From: Nothopassalora personata
Lineage: Eukaryota > Ascomycota > Dothideomycetes > Mycosphaerellales > Mycosphaerellaceae
Reading direction: 5' to 3'
Assembly (NCBI GenBank): GCA_033816765.1
Contig: CM066287.1
Coordinates: 3,224,001-3,288,000, forward strand
DNA length: 64,000 bases
Part shown: in pieces, positions 1 to 9,426 of the stretch
How positions within the stretch are numbered: position 1 is the first letter of the stretch
How the letters are laid out: each line of letters begins with the position of its first letter
Position numbers and translations under genes: made by a program
Notes under the pieces: model-generated
What the model saw: only the letters and a program-made list of their open reading frames with translations
What the model was told of the DNA's origin: nothing
The model's database searches: none

Positions 1-411
1 CGACAGACATACAGAGAAGCACTACTAGCCTGGGCTAAATACGAAGCGGACGATGGGGACGCGGCTCTCATCGATTTCGAAGCAGCCGATTGCATAGAAA
101 GACTGGCGGACAGTAAGCGACCCGCATCGTTGCATGGCAGCACAAGTCAGAGTCACCGCAGTGCGCATCCACAGCTCTTGATGCTGCCGAAGTTTGGGGA
201 GGAGAGACGAATGAGCTCTGGGAAGAACTCGGAAGGCAGCGAGGAGAAACCACGCGTCAGATCGAACAACCTGCGGGACATCATCGATGGTAAAGTCTTT
301 GTGCCTCCTCGAGAAATGGACGGGAAGCCAATAGACGTAGAGGCTCTGATGGCGACAGTAAAAGTTGATCGCAGCAGAAGGGGGCTGACGATGGAACCTC
401 CATATTACTGA
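1..411 (+). CDS. 3' end of an unidentified gene, cut by the window edge
   Basis: The frame starting at base 1 is open without a stop for 136 codons and ends at a TGA at 409-411. So long an open frame is unlikely by chance. The carboxy half is charged and ends in a short hydrophilic tail finishing PPYY. I recognise no domain. A donor-like GTAAGC at 113 could begin an intron ending at 174. That would change the frame and stop earlier, so the plain read-through is preferred. The start codon lies outside the window. The next gene lies convergently on the other strand about 160 bases downstream. Confidence 0.5.
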   Translation, partial: RQTYREALLAWAKYEADDGDAALIDFEAADCIERLADSKRPASLHGSTSQSHRSAHPQLLMLPKFGEERRMSSGKNSEGSEEKPRVRSNNLRDIIDGKVFVPPREMDGKPIDVEALMATVKVDRSRRGLTMEPPYY

Positions 412-572
412 AATGCATGAAGCATGATGTGCAATGGCGTGCAAGATCACCATGCAGCCGTCTCACTCTTGCGAGCACTGAACCCCATCTCAACTCTCCT
501 CTCGCCATAAACGCCTTCGCTAATCGCTGCAAATGATCGTGTGTCGCATAGCAATAATCTCATCATTCCCAA

Positions 573-1076
573 TCACCAACCCGCTCCTCGCCGTCCAGCA
601 GGCTTCTGATGTGTCATCCTAGCAACACGCTCCTGATCCTTCCAATACTGGTACTCTCCGTTCCACGTCTCCAACCAATACTGCACATCCGCAGCCACTC
701 CGTCAGGCCCTCGTGTATACATCCACAACGCCAGCGCGACCAGTCCTCCCCAGAACGCTATCCTCCGAGCCATGCGGACCCAGAAGAGGACGGTTTGGTA
801 GAGCATGTTGAGGATCTTGAGCGATATGAAGAGGATTACGAGTAGGAGGGCGATGGTTGCGAGGTCGGGTTTTTGCGAGATTTGGTCGAGGAGTGGGAGG
901 ATGTAGGATTTGGCTGTGAAGGCGAGGCTGAGGCCTTGTCGGAGGTAGGGGCGGAGGGCGAGGGCCGCTTGGGGGCCTAGGAGGTAGGAGACGCAGTCTG
1001 GGGGGGTGGAGTCTGAGGTTTAGTGCTGGGTGGGGTGTGGTGTTTGGGTGCTGTGCATACCTTGGACTACGTCCAT
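573..1076 (-). CDS. APQ12: APQ12-family nuclear pore assembly / nuclear envelope membrane protein
   Basis: The gene reads from an ATG at 1076 (exon 1, 1076-1061), through an intron with donor GTATGC at 1060, into exon 2 ending at 573. Two acceptors fit the frame: 998 (146 aa) or 1013 (151 aa), differing by 15 nt. The protein is short, with a helical amino half, then two adjacent hydrophobic segments (LATIALLLVILFISLKI and AFWGGLVALALWMY) and a hydrophilic tail rich in aromatic and charged residues. This layout matches the Apq12 family, which in yeast is an ER and nuclear-envelope protein needed for nuclear pore assembly and membrane lipid homeostasis. Its start is 246 bp head-to-head from the tubulin cofactor gene. 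The family call rests on layout and motif impression, without an alignment. Confidence 0.72.
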
Positions 1077-1322
1077 GGTTGCTGTCGCGTGCGCGTGTCG
1101 CTGTTGGAGTCGTCTAGTGAATGTACTTGTGATTTACGTGCTTCCTGAGGCGGGGACGTTGTTTATGTATTGCTTCTGAGACGTCAACGTACTAGTACGC
1201 TCAAACATGTGATGGAGGCGCCGCGCCACAAAACACCAGCCACAAACGCTATTGTAATCTGTCCCACTTGCCTGTCGCAAAGACCACGACCATTCACTGC
1301 CACATTATGCCGCCACGCGCAG
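1077..1322. promoter_or_regulatory. Shared divergent promoter of APQ12-like and tubulin cofactor E genes
   Basis: These 246 bp separate the two divergent start codons and must hold both core promoters. I see no clear TATA box. The short spacing suggests shared regulation, which is inference. Confidence 0.45.
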
Positions 1323-3176
1323 ATGCCTGATTCCGCTCATTACATCGGGCAGAGGCTCAGTCTCAAGCACCAGCTGTGTACCGTTCGATATGTCGGAGCC
1401 GTAGCAGACAAGCCGGGCGAATGGCTGGGCGTCGAGTGGGACGATCCTGAGCGCGGCAAGCATGATGGCACGCACAACCGTGTCAAGTACTTCACCTGTA
1501 AGGCAACATCGATCTTATCGCCAACAACAAGTTCTGAGGCCACTCACCGTGTAGGCAGAAACCCAGGACCCAAAGTTGGCTCCTTCCTCAGACCGAACCA
1601 GCCATGGGATCAACCCAGGACCTTTCTCCAAGCTCTGAGAGAAAAGTACATGCCCGAAGATGCTGGCGCCGGCGGCGAGATTGTCTACTTCTCGACGAAG
1701 CAGGCTGAAGAAGTTGGCTTCGAGAAGTTCTCCCAGCGGCAAGCTAAATTGCAAGGCATCCATGTCCTCGTGCTTGACCATATGAACATTCGGTTCCACG
1801 GCGAAGATCGCGAAGTCATCACAGAGCTTTGCTCCCATATCACTGAGCTTGATTTGGGCAGCAATCTGTTCGAAAGCCTTGGTGAGATCGTTGAGCTTGC
1901 CGTGCTCTTTCCGGACCTCACGCATCTTACGCTCGATGGCAATCGCTTTGACGTCCCGGATGGTGTGAGCGGCGCTGCTCTGCAGAGACTGCCGGATCTT
2001 CGAAGCCTCAGTGTCTCGGAGACCATGCTGAGCTGGGTAGAAATCGCCGAGGTGGCAAGCGTAGCGCCTAACCTCACAACCCTTTCTGCAGCGCGTAACA
2101 TGCTATCTCGAGTCACAGCGGGGCCATTGCCATCGTCGCTGGCTCACATGGTGCTATCTGACAACGATTTTGAATCATTGGCCGACCTCAGCAGGTATGT
2201 AATGACACAATCTTAGACGCAGCAAAGCCCTCTACAGCCAAAAGTCTTATCACGCTCGCCCGGAACTTTGGATAATGTATACTGACAGCTTCGCAGCCTT
2301 TCGTCATGCACGAGTGTCCACACACTCACCTTAAAACGCTGCCCAATCTCTACAATTGGCGAACTGGGGCCAGATACTGATATATTCAGCGCATCGCTGC
2401 AAGCGTTGGACATTGCGTATAATCGCATTTCTCAGTGGTCGTTCTTCGACTCGCTTGAGTTTACCTGTCCAGCTCTGGATTCTCTGGTAATCACCGGCAA
2501 TCCACTATATGGCGGCTTGTTGTCTGCTGAAGGCACCCCGTTGACGGCGGAAGACGGCTATATGCTCACCATTGCTCGGCTACCTCGCATAAGCTTCCTC
2601 AATTACAGCAAAATCACTGAGAAGGAGAGGCTGAACTCCGAAACGTATTATTTGAACAAGATTGCATCAGAGCTGGCGAAGACTCCGGCGGGCAAGCGCC
2701 AACAGGTATTGCGCACGCATCCAAGGTGGAAAGCGCTGTGTGATGAGTACGGCGAGCCTACACTCCAGGAACTCAAGTCCAGCGATGTCAATCCGAATAG
2801 CCTAGCAGCACGTTTGGTTACTATCACCTTCAGTGCATGTGCCGCACTTGGTTCTGAACCCGCCACATGGGAGGATGTGGTACCGAAGAGCGTCAACGTA
2901 TACTCCCTCTTCGGCATGGCTGGGAAACGACTTGGGATCATGCCGCTGAAGCTTCGATTGATCTTGGAGACTGGCGAACACGATCCGATAGGCGGCGATG
3001 CAGATTATGCAGGACCAGAGTGGTGGGATAGTAGTGACGATGAAGACGAGCGGCCAAGAGCAGGCCAGGAGTTTGTCGCGAGGGAGGTCGAGCTCGTAGC
3101 AGGCACTCGTCCTATTGGAACTTACATCGAGGGCCGAGACGCACGGATCCGAGTCGAGGTGAATGGCAATGCTTGA
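1323..3176 (+). CDS. TBCE: Tubulin-specific chaperone E (tubulin cofactor E, CAP-Gly/LRR/UBL protein)
   Basis: Three exons are supported: 1323-1497, 1555-2194 and 2297-3176, giving 564 aa. Intron 1 (1498-1554) is 57 bp and stop-free. Intron 2 (2195-2296) is 102 bp. The amino end is a CAP-Gly domain with GKHDG at residues 45-49 followed by the conserved YFTC...GSFLRP. Splicing out intron 1 restores the CAP-Gly sequence, which supports the splice. Leucine-rich repeats fill roughly residues 130-380, and splicing intron 2 restores a continuous repeat. A ubiquitin-like C-terminal segment follows, with an acidic loop (DSSDDEDE). In this family the protein acts with cofactors C and D in alpha/beta-tubulin heterodimer assembly, binding alpha-tubulin. 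The start at 1323 is chosen because it immediately precedes the CAP-Gly domain. Confidence 0.93.
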
Positions 3177-3351
3177 CAGCTCAAACTTGACGGCAACCTT
3201 GCACGTGTCAAAGGAGGCAGACAATGGAAGCCAGGCAGCAAGTCCCTGAATCGTACTTGCCAATTTCAGGCCATTTGAACTAGCACATGACAGGCACGGC
3301 CTATTCCTCGAGCACTGCACACATGATCATGCTCGCTCGACCCGCTCGCTA

Positions 3352-3360
3352 CTTTATAAA
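3352..3360 (+). promoter_or_regulatory. TATA-like element
   Basis: CTTTATAAA lies about 170 bp upstream of the proposed start of the exonuclease-like gene. It is the best TATA match in this intergenic stretch. Function is inferred from sequence and position only. Confidence 0.3.
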
Positions 3361-3528
3361 ACGACCATTGACAGATCCCAACACGTATACACCAAACCAC
3401 ACCTCGACATCACAACATTGTCCAAGGCTATCAGCTAGCTCACACGAGGGTCATATCCCACCACTGCGAAGTATCCGCGAACCTATCATCTTGACAACCC
3501 CACTGCATGGCCCACTGCATGGGACATT

Positions 3529-4776
3529 ATGCCTTCAGCCAACTGTCGTCACGAAGTCTTGCAGCTTGAATTCGTCGAAGGTATGATCGCCCCTGCAAGC
3601 AAACCCGAGGCAGCCATCGGTATCAATGCCATGCGATGCGCAGAGTTAGCCGCTGCTGCAACTCCAAGAGCGGGAGATCAGCATACGAGGCAGAATTCGC
3701 TCGACGGGTGGAAAGCGCCACGCACGTAGTCCGCAGACTCGTCAATACCGCCCACGACCCCACGAGGGAGCATCTATATACTCAATCTGGTCTCCAGGAA
3801 CTGGTGCTTGAGATGGGAAAGCTGTTCGAGAATATTGCCACGCAAGACAGGCGCAAGCCAAAACGAGTGGGTTACGATGGAAGGAAGATCAACGAATTTC
3901 CGAACCCGGAAATCAATGTGGTCGACATTCCAGCAAAGGTATCTTCCATGATTGAAAAGATATGCTCTCTCGACCATAGCCGTGAAGCGCCACACCTCTC
4001 TGTCCACGTCGAGGGCGCCAAGTTCCACCGCAATGGCGACATCTCCATGATTCAGGTCTCGGTGCAAGAGCTCAACACTGTCTACCTCGTCGACATCTAT
4101 ACTCTTAGGAAGGCAGCTTTCGAGATTCCCGGCATAGCAAATCCAGAATGCACCTTGAGGTTCATCCTCGAGTCATCTTCCATCCCCAAGCTGATGTTCG
4201 ACTGTCGTACCGACAACGATGTCCTTCTCCATATTGCCGGTGTCAGACTTGCTGGAGTCATCGACCTACAGCTACGGTTCGTAGCCACACGTACCAAGCC
4301 AAAGGCCCGCAAGAAGGTCCCGTGCCTATCAAAGGTCATTGGATACGCAGGCGGACTGCCGCGCGACGACAAGCATAAGTGGAGTTATGCCAAGAATTGG
4401 AGATACAGCGCCGTGATGATCGGACCGGAAGAGACCATGGAGCTTATAGAAAAGTTCGATGCTGACTGGAGTGTGGCCATAAGCAAAAAGGTCACCAGAC
4501 TCGAAGGTTACCCAGCTCGTCCAGAAGTACTGCGCGGCTGGTGTGGTCATGCTGCCTGCGGTGTATGAGTACTGTATCAACCACATATTCTGGAACGAGG
4601 CGTGGGCTGCCAGGGTTGAGGACGATATCAAGCATAGGTTGGCAATAGCCAATGCCGAAGTATTTGAGTATAGCCTCGCAATGATGCAAGCCGCTCCACC
4701 CAAATTGAATGAGCTCAAACAGATTGACAAGACAGAGGTCGGTAAGACGAAGGTTCACGAGATCAGAGGCCGGTAG
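3529..4776 (+). pseudogene. 3'-5' exonuclease-like (DEDD superfamily) gene, probably catalytically dead, with a frame break
   Basis: The main frame (to 4568) and a second frame (about 4525-4776) together resemble fungal 3'-5' exonuclease-domain proteins of the Egl/RNase D type. A possible first exon is 3529-3580, joined by an intron ending at 3645; otherwise translation starts at 3636. The first DEDD motif, normally DxE, reads HVEG: His codon at 4005, Glu at 4011. The second motif, FDCRTDND, keeps its Asp at 4200. The third motif, normally YCxxD, reads YCAAG with Gly at 4540. The third motif and the helical tail are in a frame shifted by one from the rest, and the break lies between about 4473 and 4525. 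A 52-bp intron (4473-4524) with a poor GTGGCC donor could bridge it; otherwise it is a frameshift. Two of the acidic residues are absent, so an active nuclease is unlikely. It could instead be a non-catalytic derivative. Confidence 0.6.
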
Positions 4777-5218
4777 CTCCGAGGTCCACGACACAGGGGA
4801 TTCGGGCATCGAGAGGGAGGAGAAGAGTCCTGAGTAGCTAAGCTGGACTAGAACATCCCACGACACAAATGAGGTTGAATCTCTTGCAGGAGGAACCATT
4901 GTGCTCTTGGATCAGGCGTAGTGGTAATTTTCGAAAATCATGACTTTCAGTCGTCTTTACTTTCTCCCGTCCTATGACTACTAAGCAGACAATCAGAGAA
5001 CATGGACTTCGACTGATTTAAACACCCATGCATGCATGGACTGGCCACTGGTTGGTACGCATCATGACCCCCCACCCAGCTCATAAAGTTCTTTCCTTTG
5101 CTTCTGTGCATGGCAATACATCTTTCTGGTCGCAGAGAAACTGCCCCGCTTCGCCGATAACATCAATCATAATCACCACAAAGTCATCTACATCGACATG
5201 GACGTCCCGGGACACGCA
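4777..5218. other. Gene-poor spacer
   Basis: No convincing coding frame, RNA gene or repeat is seen. It probably holds the 3' end of the preceding transcript and, on the minus side, that of the candidate secreted protein gene. Confidence 0.4.
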
Positions 5219-5748
5219 CTACCTCGACAAATCTCGAACCCAGACTTCATCTGTCCGCATAGATGCTCGACTTCCAGCCATAGCATCTCGGCTCGTGCTC
5301 GTCGAGTTCGAGACACCTACGAGATGGTCGAGCGCGATGCTCGCATCAACACGAGCTTTCAATATCCTTGCAGCGTCGGCGACTTTTTGGACAGTCCTTG
5401 TGTTGAGTGAGTCAAGACCTGATAGTCCATCGGGCCTTGATGTCTCTAATAGTAGAGCGGCTGTCCGTGCTTCTAGTTGGCTAGCTGATCGCGACTGAGC
5501 TTCGTGTTCCAGCTGCTGAAGGGCATGCCGATGACATTTCCCATCGAGGGTCACTCGTGGAATGGTCTCCGGAGGTTCCGCACTATCAAGTGCGAGCTTG
5601 ATAGTAATGTGGATGCTGCTGTTGAATCTGGTGTGGCGGCGGGAGATGCTGTCATAGTGGACAGGGTGTCGTGGGGCAAAGGTAAGGCTGAAGCGACGTT
5701 GGATGCCAACGCTTGTGAGATGAGGAACAGTCGCCACGTGAATTGCAT
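5219..5748 (-). CDS. Candidate small secreted protein, unknown function
   Basis: An ATG at 5748 opens a typical signal peptide: MQFTWRLFLISQALAS, then NVASA with likely cleavage just before LPLPHD. That frame alone stops at 5551 after 65 aa. A 68-bp intron (5583-5516, donor GTGCGG, acceptor TTCAG, internal TGAC) joins it in phase to a helical, charged second exon (5515-5219), giving 153 aa. The exact frame match, 165 + 297 nt, supports the join, although the donor is weak. No domain is recognised and there is no obvious cysteine pattern. It could be an effector-like secreted protein or a chance ORF in a gene-poor stretch. Transcript data are lacking. Confidence 0.38.
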
Positions 5749-7703
5749 GATGACTGGGAGAAGCTGTTGGTTCTGGTGTGGGAGACGCTCGAGCGGTTGA
5801 TATCGGCAGAGAGAACGATGAGAAAGATCGAAAAAGTGGGGTGGTCGAGTATGCTTGTAATGACCGACTTGAAAGGAGGGTGGACCCAAAGATGCCCGGG
5901 ATGTGTTTGGTGCTAGCTTGGTACTCACAGCTGGAGTCGAACCTCATATACGTTGCGCCTGGCGTTGGATACAACGATCTAGACACGAGGCACACCGTCG
6001 ACCGTTCAGCCGCCTTAACCGTGAAGTGATGATGAGCGCAGCATGGCCATAGTCAGAGACGGCTTTGTAACTGCTAACCAGGGATCTTGTCAACGCCTTC
6101 ATTCCAGTTAGAAGAATGGAGGTGCCTGATGGGCTTCCCGCTCGCAAGGATGGATAAGTAAGCGTTACTAAGATTACGCTCCAGGCCTAAGCCACGGACT
6201 GTACTTCTAGACTGGTGAGTTCCTGGCACCGGCTTCACAAGGCGCATCCCTGTGGGACCACGGCTGGTCGAAGATCATCGGTCACGTTGCAGGACGTGCT
6301 ACACTGTTGTTACAAACGGAGACTGCAACGAAGAATGAGAGACGTGCTCAAGTTGTCCCCTCGAGGCCTTGTTCCCCCAGGAGAAATCGTAGAGCCCACG
6401 GCGGAAGCAGTGCATTCATATTCAATTGAGGAAATCTCCCTTTCGTGCCTGTCGACATATTGGCAGGATTGGAATTCGGCGCCGGATGCGTCTTCTGTTC
6501 AAGCCTTATCCAGGCAAGTCGGGGCTGAAGTAACGCAGTAGAGCGCCAAGTTCCGCGGATAGGCACAAGCAAGCAGAAAGTCGCGTGGCCGGGTTCATGA
6601 TCCGGCCTCCCGGCTACGATTGAGGAACATTCCGAACCGTCTTCTAGGAAGATCTCGACTCACTCGGCTAGCTTTCCACAGTACGGACGGTACTACTGCA
6701 AATCGCTAGCATGTGGTATGGTGATCTTGCAAAGCGACGCGACATGTCCCTTTCTCGTGTCAAGCTTCGAACATGCTGTCCTGCGGTGATATCTTGATCA
6801 TGCCAAGGTCCTTCATGTTAGCCACTGGATGTGACAAATTCCATCGAGTCGAAGTCCTCAGGCAGTGATCAGTGTAGTGTTCCTTACCATCACTCATTCG
6901 TGGCTTGACCAATGGGCCTCGCACCAATGGTGAGGAAGCCAGCTGCCAGGAATTGGCGAGCGCGACGCTGTCCGTACAAGTCACCCGAAGTGTCACGATG
7001 TATCTCGCGAGCTACAAGATATGAGCGTGATTAGTGTCGAGCGTGGTTAGTGTCGAGCGTGGTTAGTGTCGAGCGTGGTTAGTGTCGAGCATGTGCTGCT
7101 CTCACATTGAAGTAACACGGAAGGAGCAAGTCGGAAGTCTCGGTCTTGGCGCAAGAGTTCCGGCAGTCTGGTGATGGTGCTCTTTTCTAAGTTTCCTTGG
7201 GTACATCATGGCCTTTTGATAGCTTCGATGGAGGTCAGCAACGTTCCACAAAACTTGAGCATTGTACCGTCCCGCTCAGCGAGCAATGTCGATTCCATCC
7301 ATCTGGTCAATGACAGCGAGTCCCTCTAAACACCTCAGCTTGAGCAACTCACACCGTTCAGCCTCCTTGACGTCTGCAACCATGGTCAGGCACGTCAGTC
7401 TGAAGGGCCTCGTGGAAGCTATGTGTCGCGCCGAGTCATCATCGTCTTGACGTACAACTCGACCAGTTCATCAATGCCATGTGTTGCGCAAACTCCATCG
7501 TCATGCTGGCTGATTGAAGCAGGCTTTCACACCATTTCGCACCGCGATTTGAGTGTCGATATTTGATTTTCTTCTCTTTTCCATCTTTTTGCTCCGAACA
7601 ATCCCGAAGGCTTCTGAATATAGTCATATGCGCAACAAACAGGGCGTGGATGTCCGCGCCGAGAGCCTCTTTGCTTAAAGCAATCTTGTCTCAACGTTCC
7701 GAC
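5749..7703. other. Two-kilobase gene-poor interval
   Basis: Several short open frames occur on both strands, but none has a recognisable domain, good splice signals or family resemblance. The only structured element is the 16-bp tandem repeat at 7023-7086. Upstream sequence of the membrane-protein gene lies at the right edge. Confidence 0.45.
7023..7086. repeat. Tandem repeat, 16-bp unit, four copies
   Basis: The unit GAGCGTGGTTAGTGTC occurs four times head to tail. The first copy differs at one base (GATT for GGTT). A partial fifth copy (GAGC) follows before the pattern is lost. It is non-coding as far as I can see. Confidence 0.9.
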
Positions 7704-9330
7704 ATGGCGCCTTCGCGAGAGGAGCAATCCGCCAGCATAGGCTCAGCATCATCCAACTGTACCAGGTCCGCAGCTCTGTACAGAATCAGATCCGTAGCAG
7801 ATTCAATCTCGGACACGCTGTCCCTCAAGAGCGTCCAAGCGAGTGGCCCAGCGCACATCTTCAATCCGACCAATGTTCGTATGCGGGTCAGATGGAAAGA
7901 TAGCGGAGACACGGAGGATTCAAACTCGGAAATGGCATTATTGTGGCGGTCTCGAGATAATCGCAAGGTACGGAGCTGCGTTGATACCTGGTATTTTGGG
8001 GAACTGCTGATTGTGGTATGCTGGCAACAGGGAAGACAGTCGATAGCTGTACCGCGTTCAGCGTCCATTGTGGAGTCCAGCCACTTCCCGCAGGGACCTC
8101 CTCAATTCACGGCCAGCTCTAGAGGGGTTTCTCGCGGTGTATGGCGAATGCTGACGACGTTTCCGTACTGGGATATGGCATTCTGGGTCGCGTTCTGGTT
8201 CTCCGTTGGCAGCGCGATCTATACAGTCAGCAGGCATGTATCGCATTTCCCGAGAGTCAAGTCGTCTGATACTGACTGCTGGTAGCCTCTTTGCGTGGCT
8301 CCCTATCGCATTCCCAGAGACTGACTTCGGGGCCGAGCGATACTATCTTGTTGGGTTGCTTGGTATAGTTGGAGTCGTCGCGTACCAAATCGGCGCGATT
8401 CTGGCATATCTAGAAGCTGTCAACGACGGCTGCATTCACGGCTCTTTCCTCAAACGGTTCCTCGAAGTATACGAGACAGACGAGAAGCGTCTCTTCGATC
8501 GGAAGCTGCGTTTATTGGTCCACCACATGACCCCACAGAGATTGAAGAAACGGCAAGATACGAACAGCGCTGTGACCATGGATGACCTCGAAGGAGGATG
8601 GGAGACCGCCACTAGAACGGAGGGTGCTCTAGAAGCGAATCTCTCCCATTCCGATTCAGTTCCGCGACGAGGTGGTTTAGACTTGGGTGTGGAAAAGGGA
8701 CGACCACGTGAGCATCATCGTTTTCGATGTTGGCCAACGTGGCAGAACCTCAGATCACATCATATCTATGAGATAGGCTTTCTTGCTTGCAGCATACAAT
8801 CCGTTGGCGCTACATTGTTCATTGTGCCAGGAGTTGTAGCCCTGCCAGGTATCCCAGAATCGGTGAGGCCACGGTGTTGATCCGATGACATGTCTGTTGG
8901 GAGGCTGACAACTGCGCCCACAGCTAGCTGACTGGGAACTCAATCTCGCATACTGGATTCCCGACAGTAAGCAGTGCATCTGAACGAGCATCCTGGAGAC
9001 CACTGATATCTTCTCCCAGTCGTAGCCTCTGTGTGCTTTGTCATCGCCAGTGTCCTCTTACTTCTGGAGACACAAAACAAATGGTACAGGCCAAATTTCA
9101 GTGTGATAGGCTGGTGGGTGAGCTTCTGGGCTGTGATCGGCTCGTGCGGCTTCCTGCTATGCGGTGCACTGGGCCCTGCAGTAAGGAAGCATGATTGGGC
9201 TGACTATCAAGCGACCTTAGCGAATAGTTGGGGCTCTGTTTGTTTTTTGTTGGCCTCTTTGTTGATGTGGTACGAAGCCGTCAACAAGCGCTCCATCTCC
9301 GAGCTGCGACAAGGATACGAAGATCTATAA
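7704..9330 (+). CDS. Multi-pass integral membrane protein, conserved fungal type, function unknown
   Basis: Proposed exons are 7704-7967, 8031-8233, 8286-8862, 8924-8966 and 9020-9330 (465 aa). Intron 7968-8030 is 63 bp, in frame and stop-free, so it may be retained or coding, giving 486 aa. Intron 8234-8285 has a GC donor: the exon ends AG and the intron begins GCATGT, with branch-like ACTGAC and acceptor GGTAG. No GT donor nearby restores the frame. The other introns have GTGAGG and GTAAGC donors. About six to seven membrane segments are visible, including WDMAFWVAFWFSVGSAIY, YYLVGLLGIVGVVAYQIG, FSVIGWWVSFWAVIGSCGF and SVCFLLASLLMWYEAV, with a hydrophilic loop near residues 240-310. An upstream in-frame ATG at 7650 is an alternative start. 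No transporter or enzyme motif is recognised. Confidence 0.72.
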
Positions 9331-9426
9331 TGGCAGGCTCGAGCAATGAGCGGACTTCATTGCCGCTCTGTGCGCTGCCATCAATCCCTAGAGTTGCACG
9401 ACGATAGAGATGCGCACATCCGCGAT

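Noticed and set aside
5925..5945. tRNA T-loop-like GGTTCGACTCC on the minus strand
   Set aside because: The flanking bases do not form the T stem and no acceptor, D or anticodon arms could be placed.
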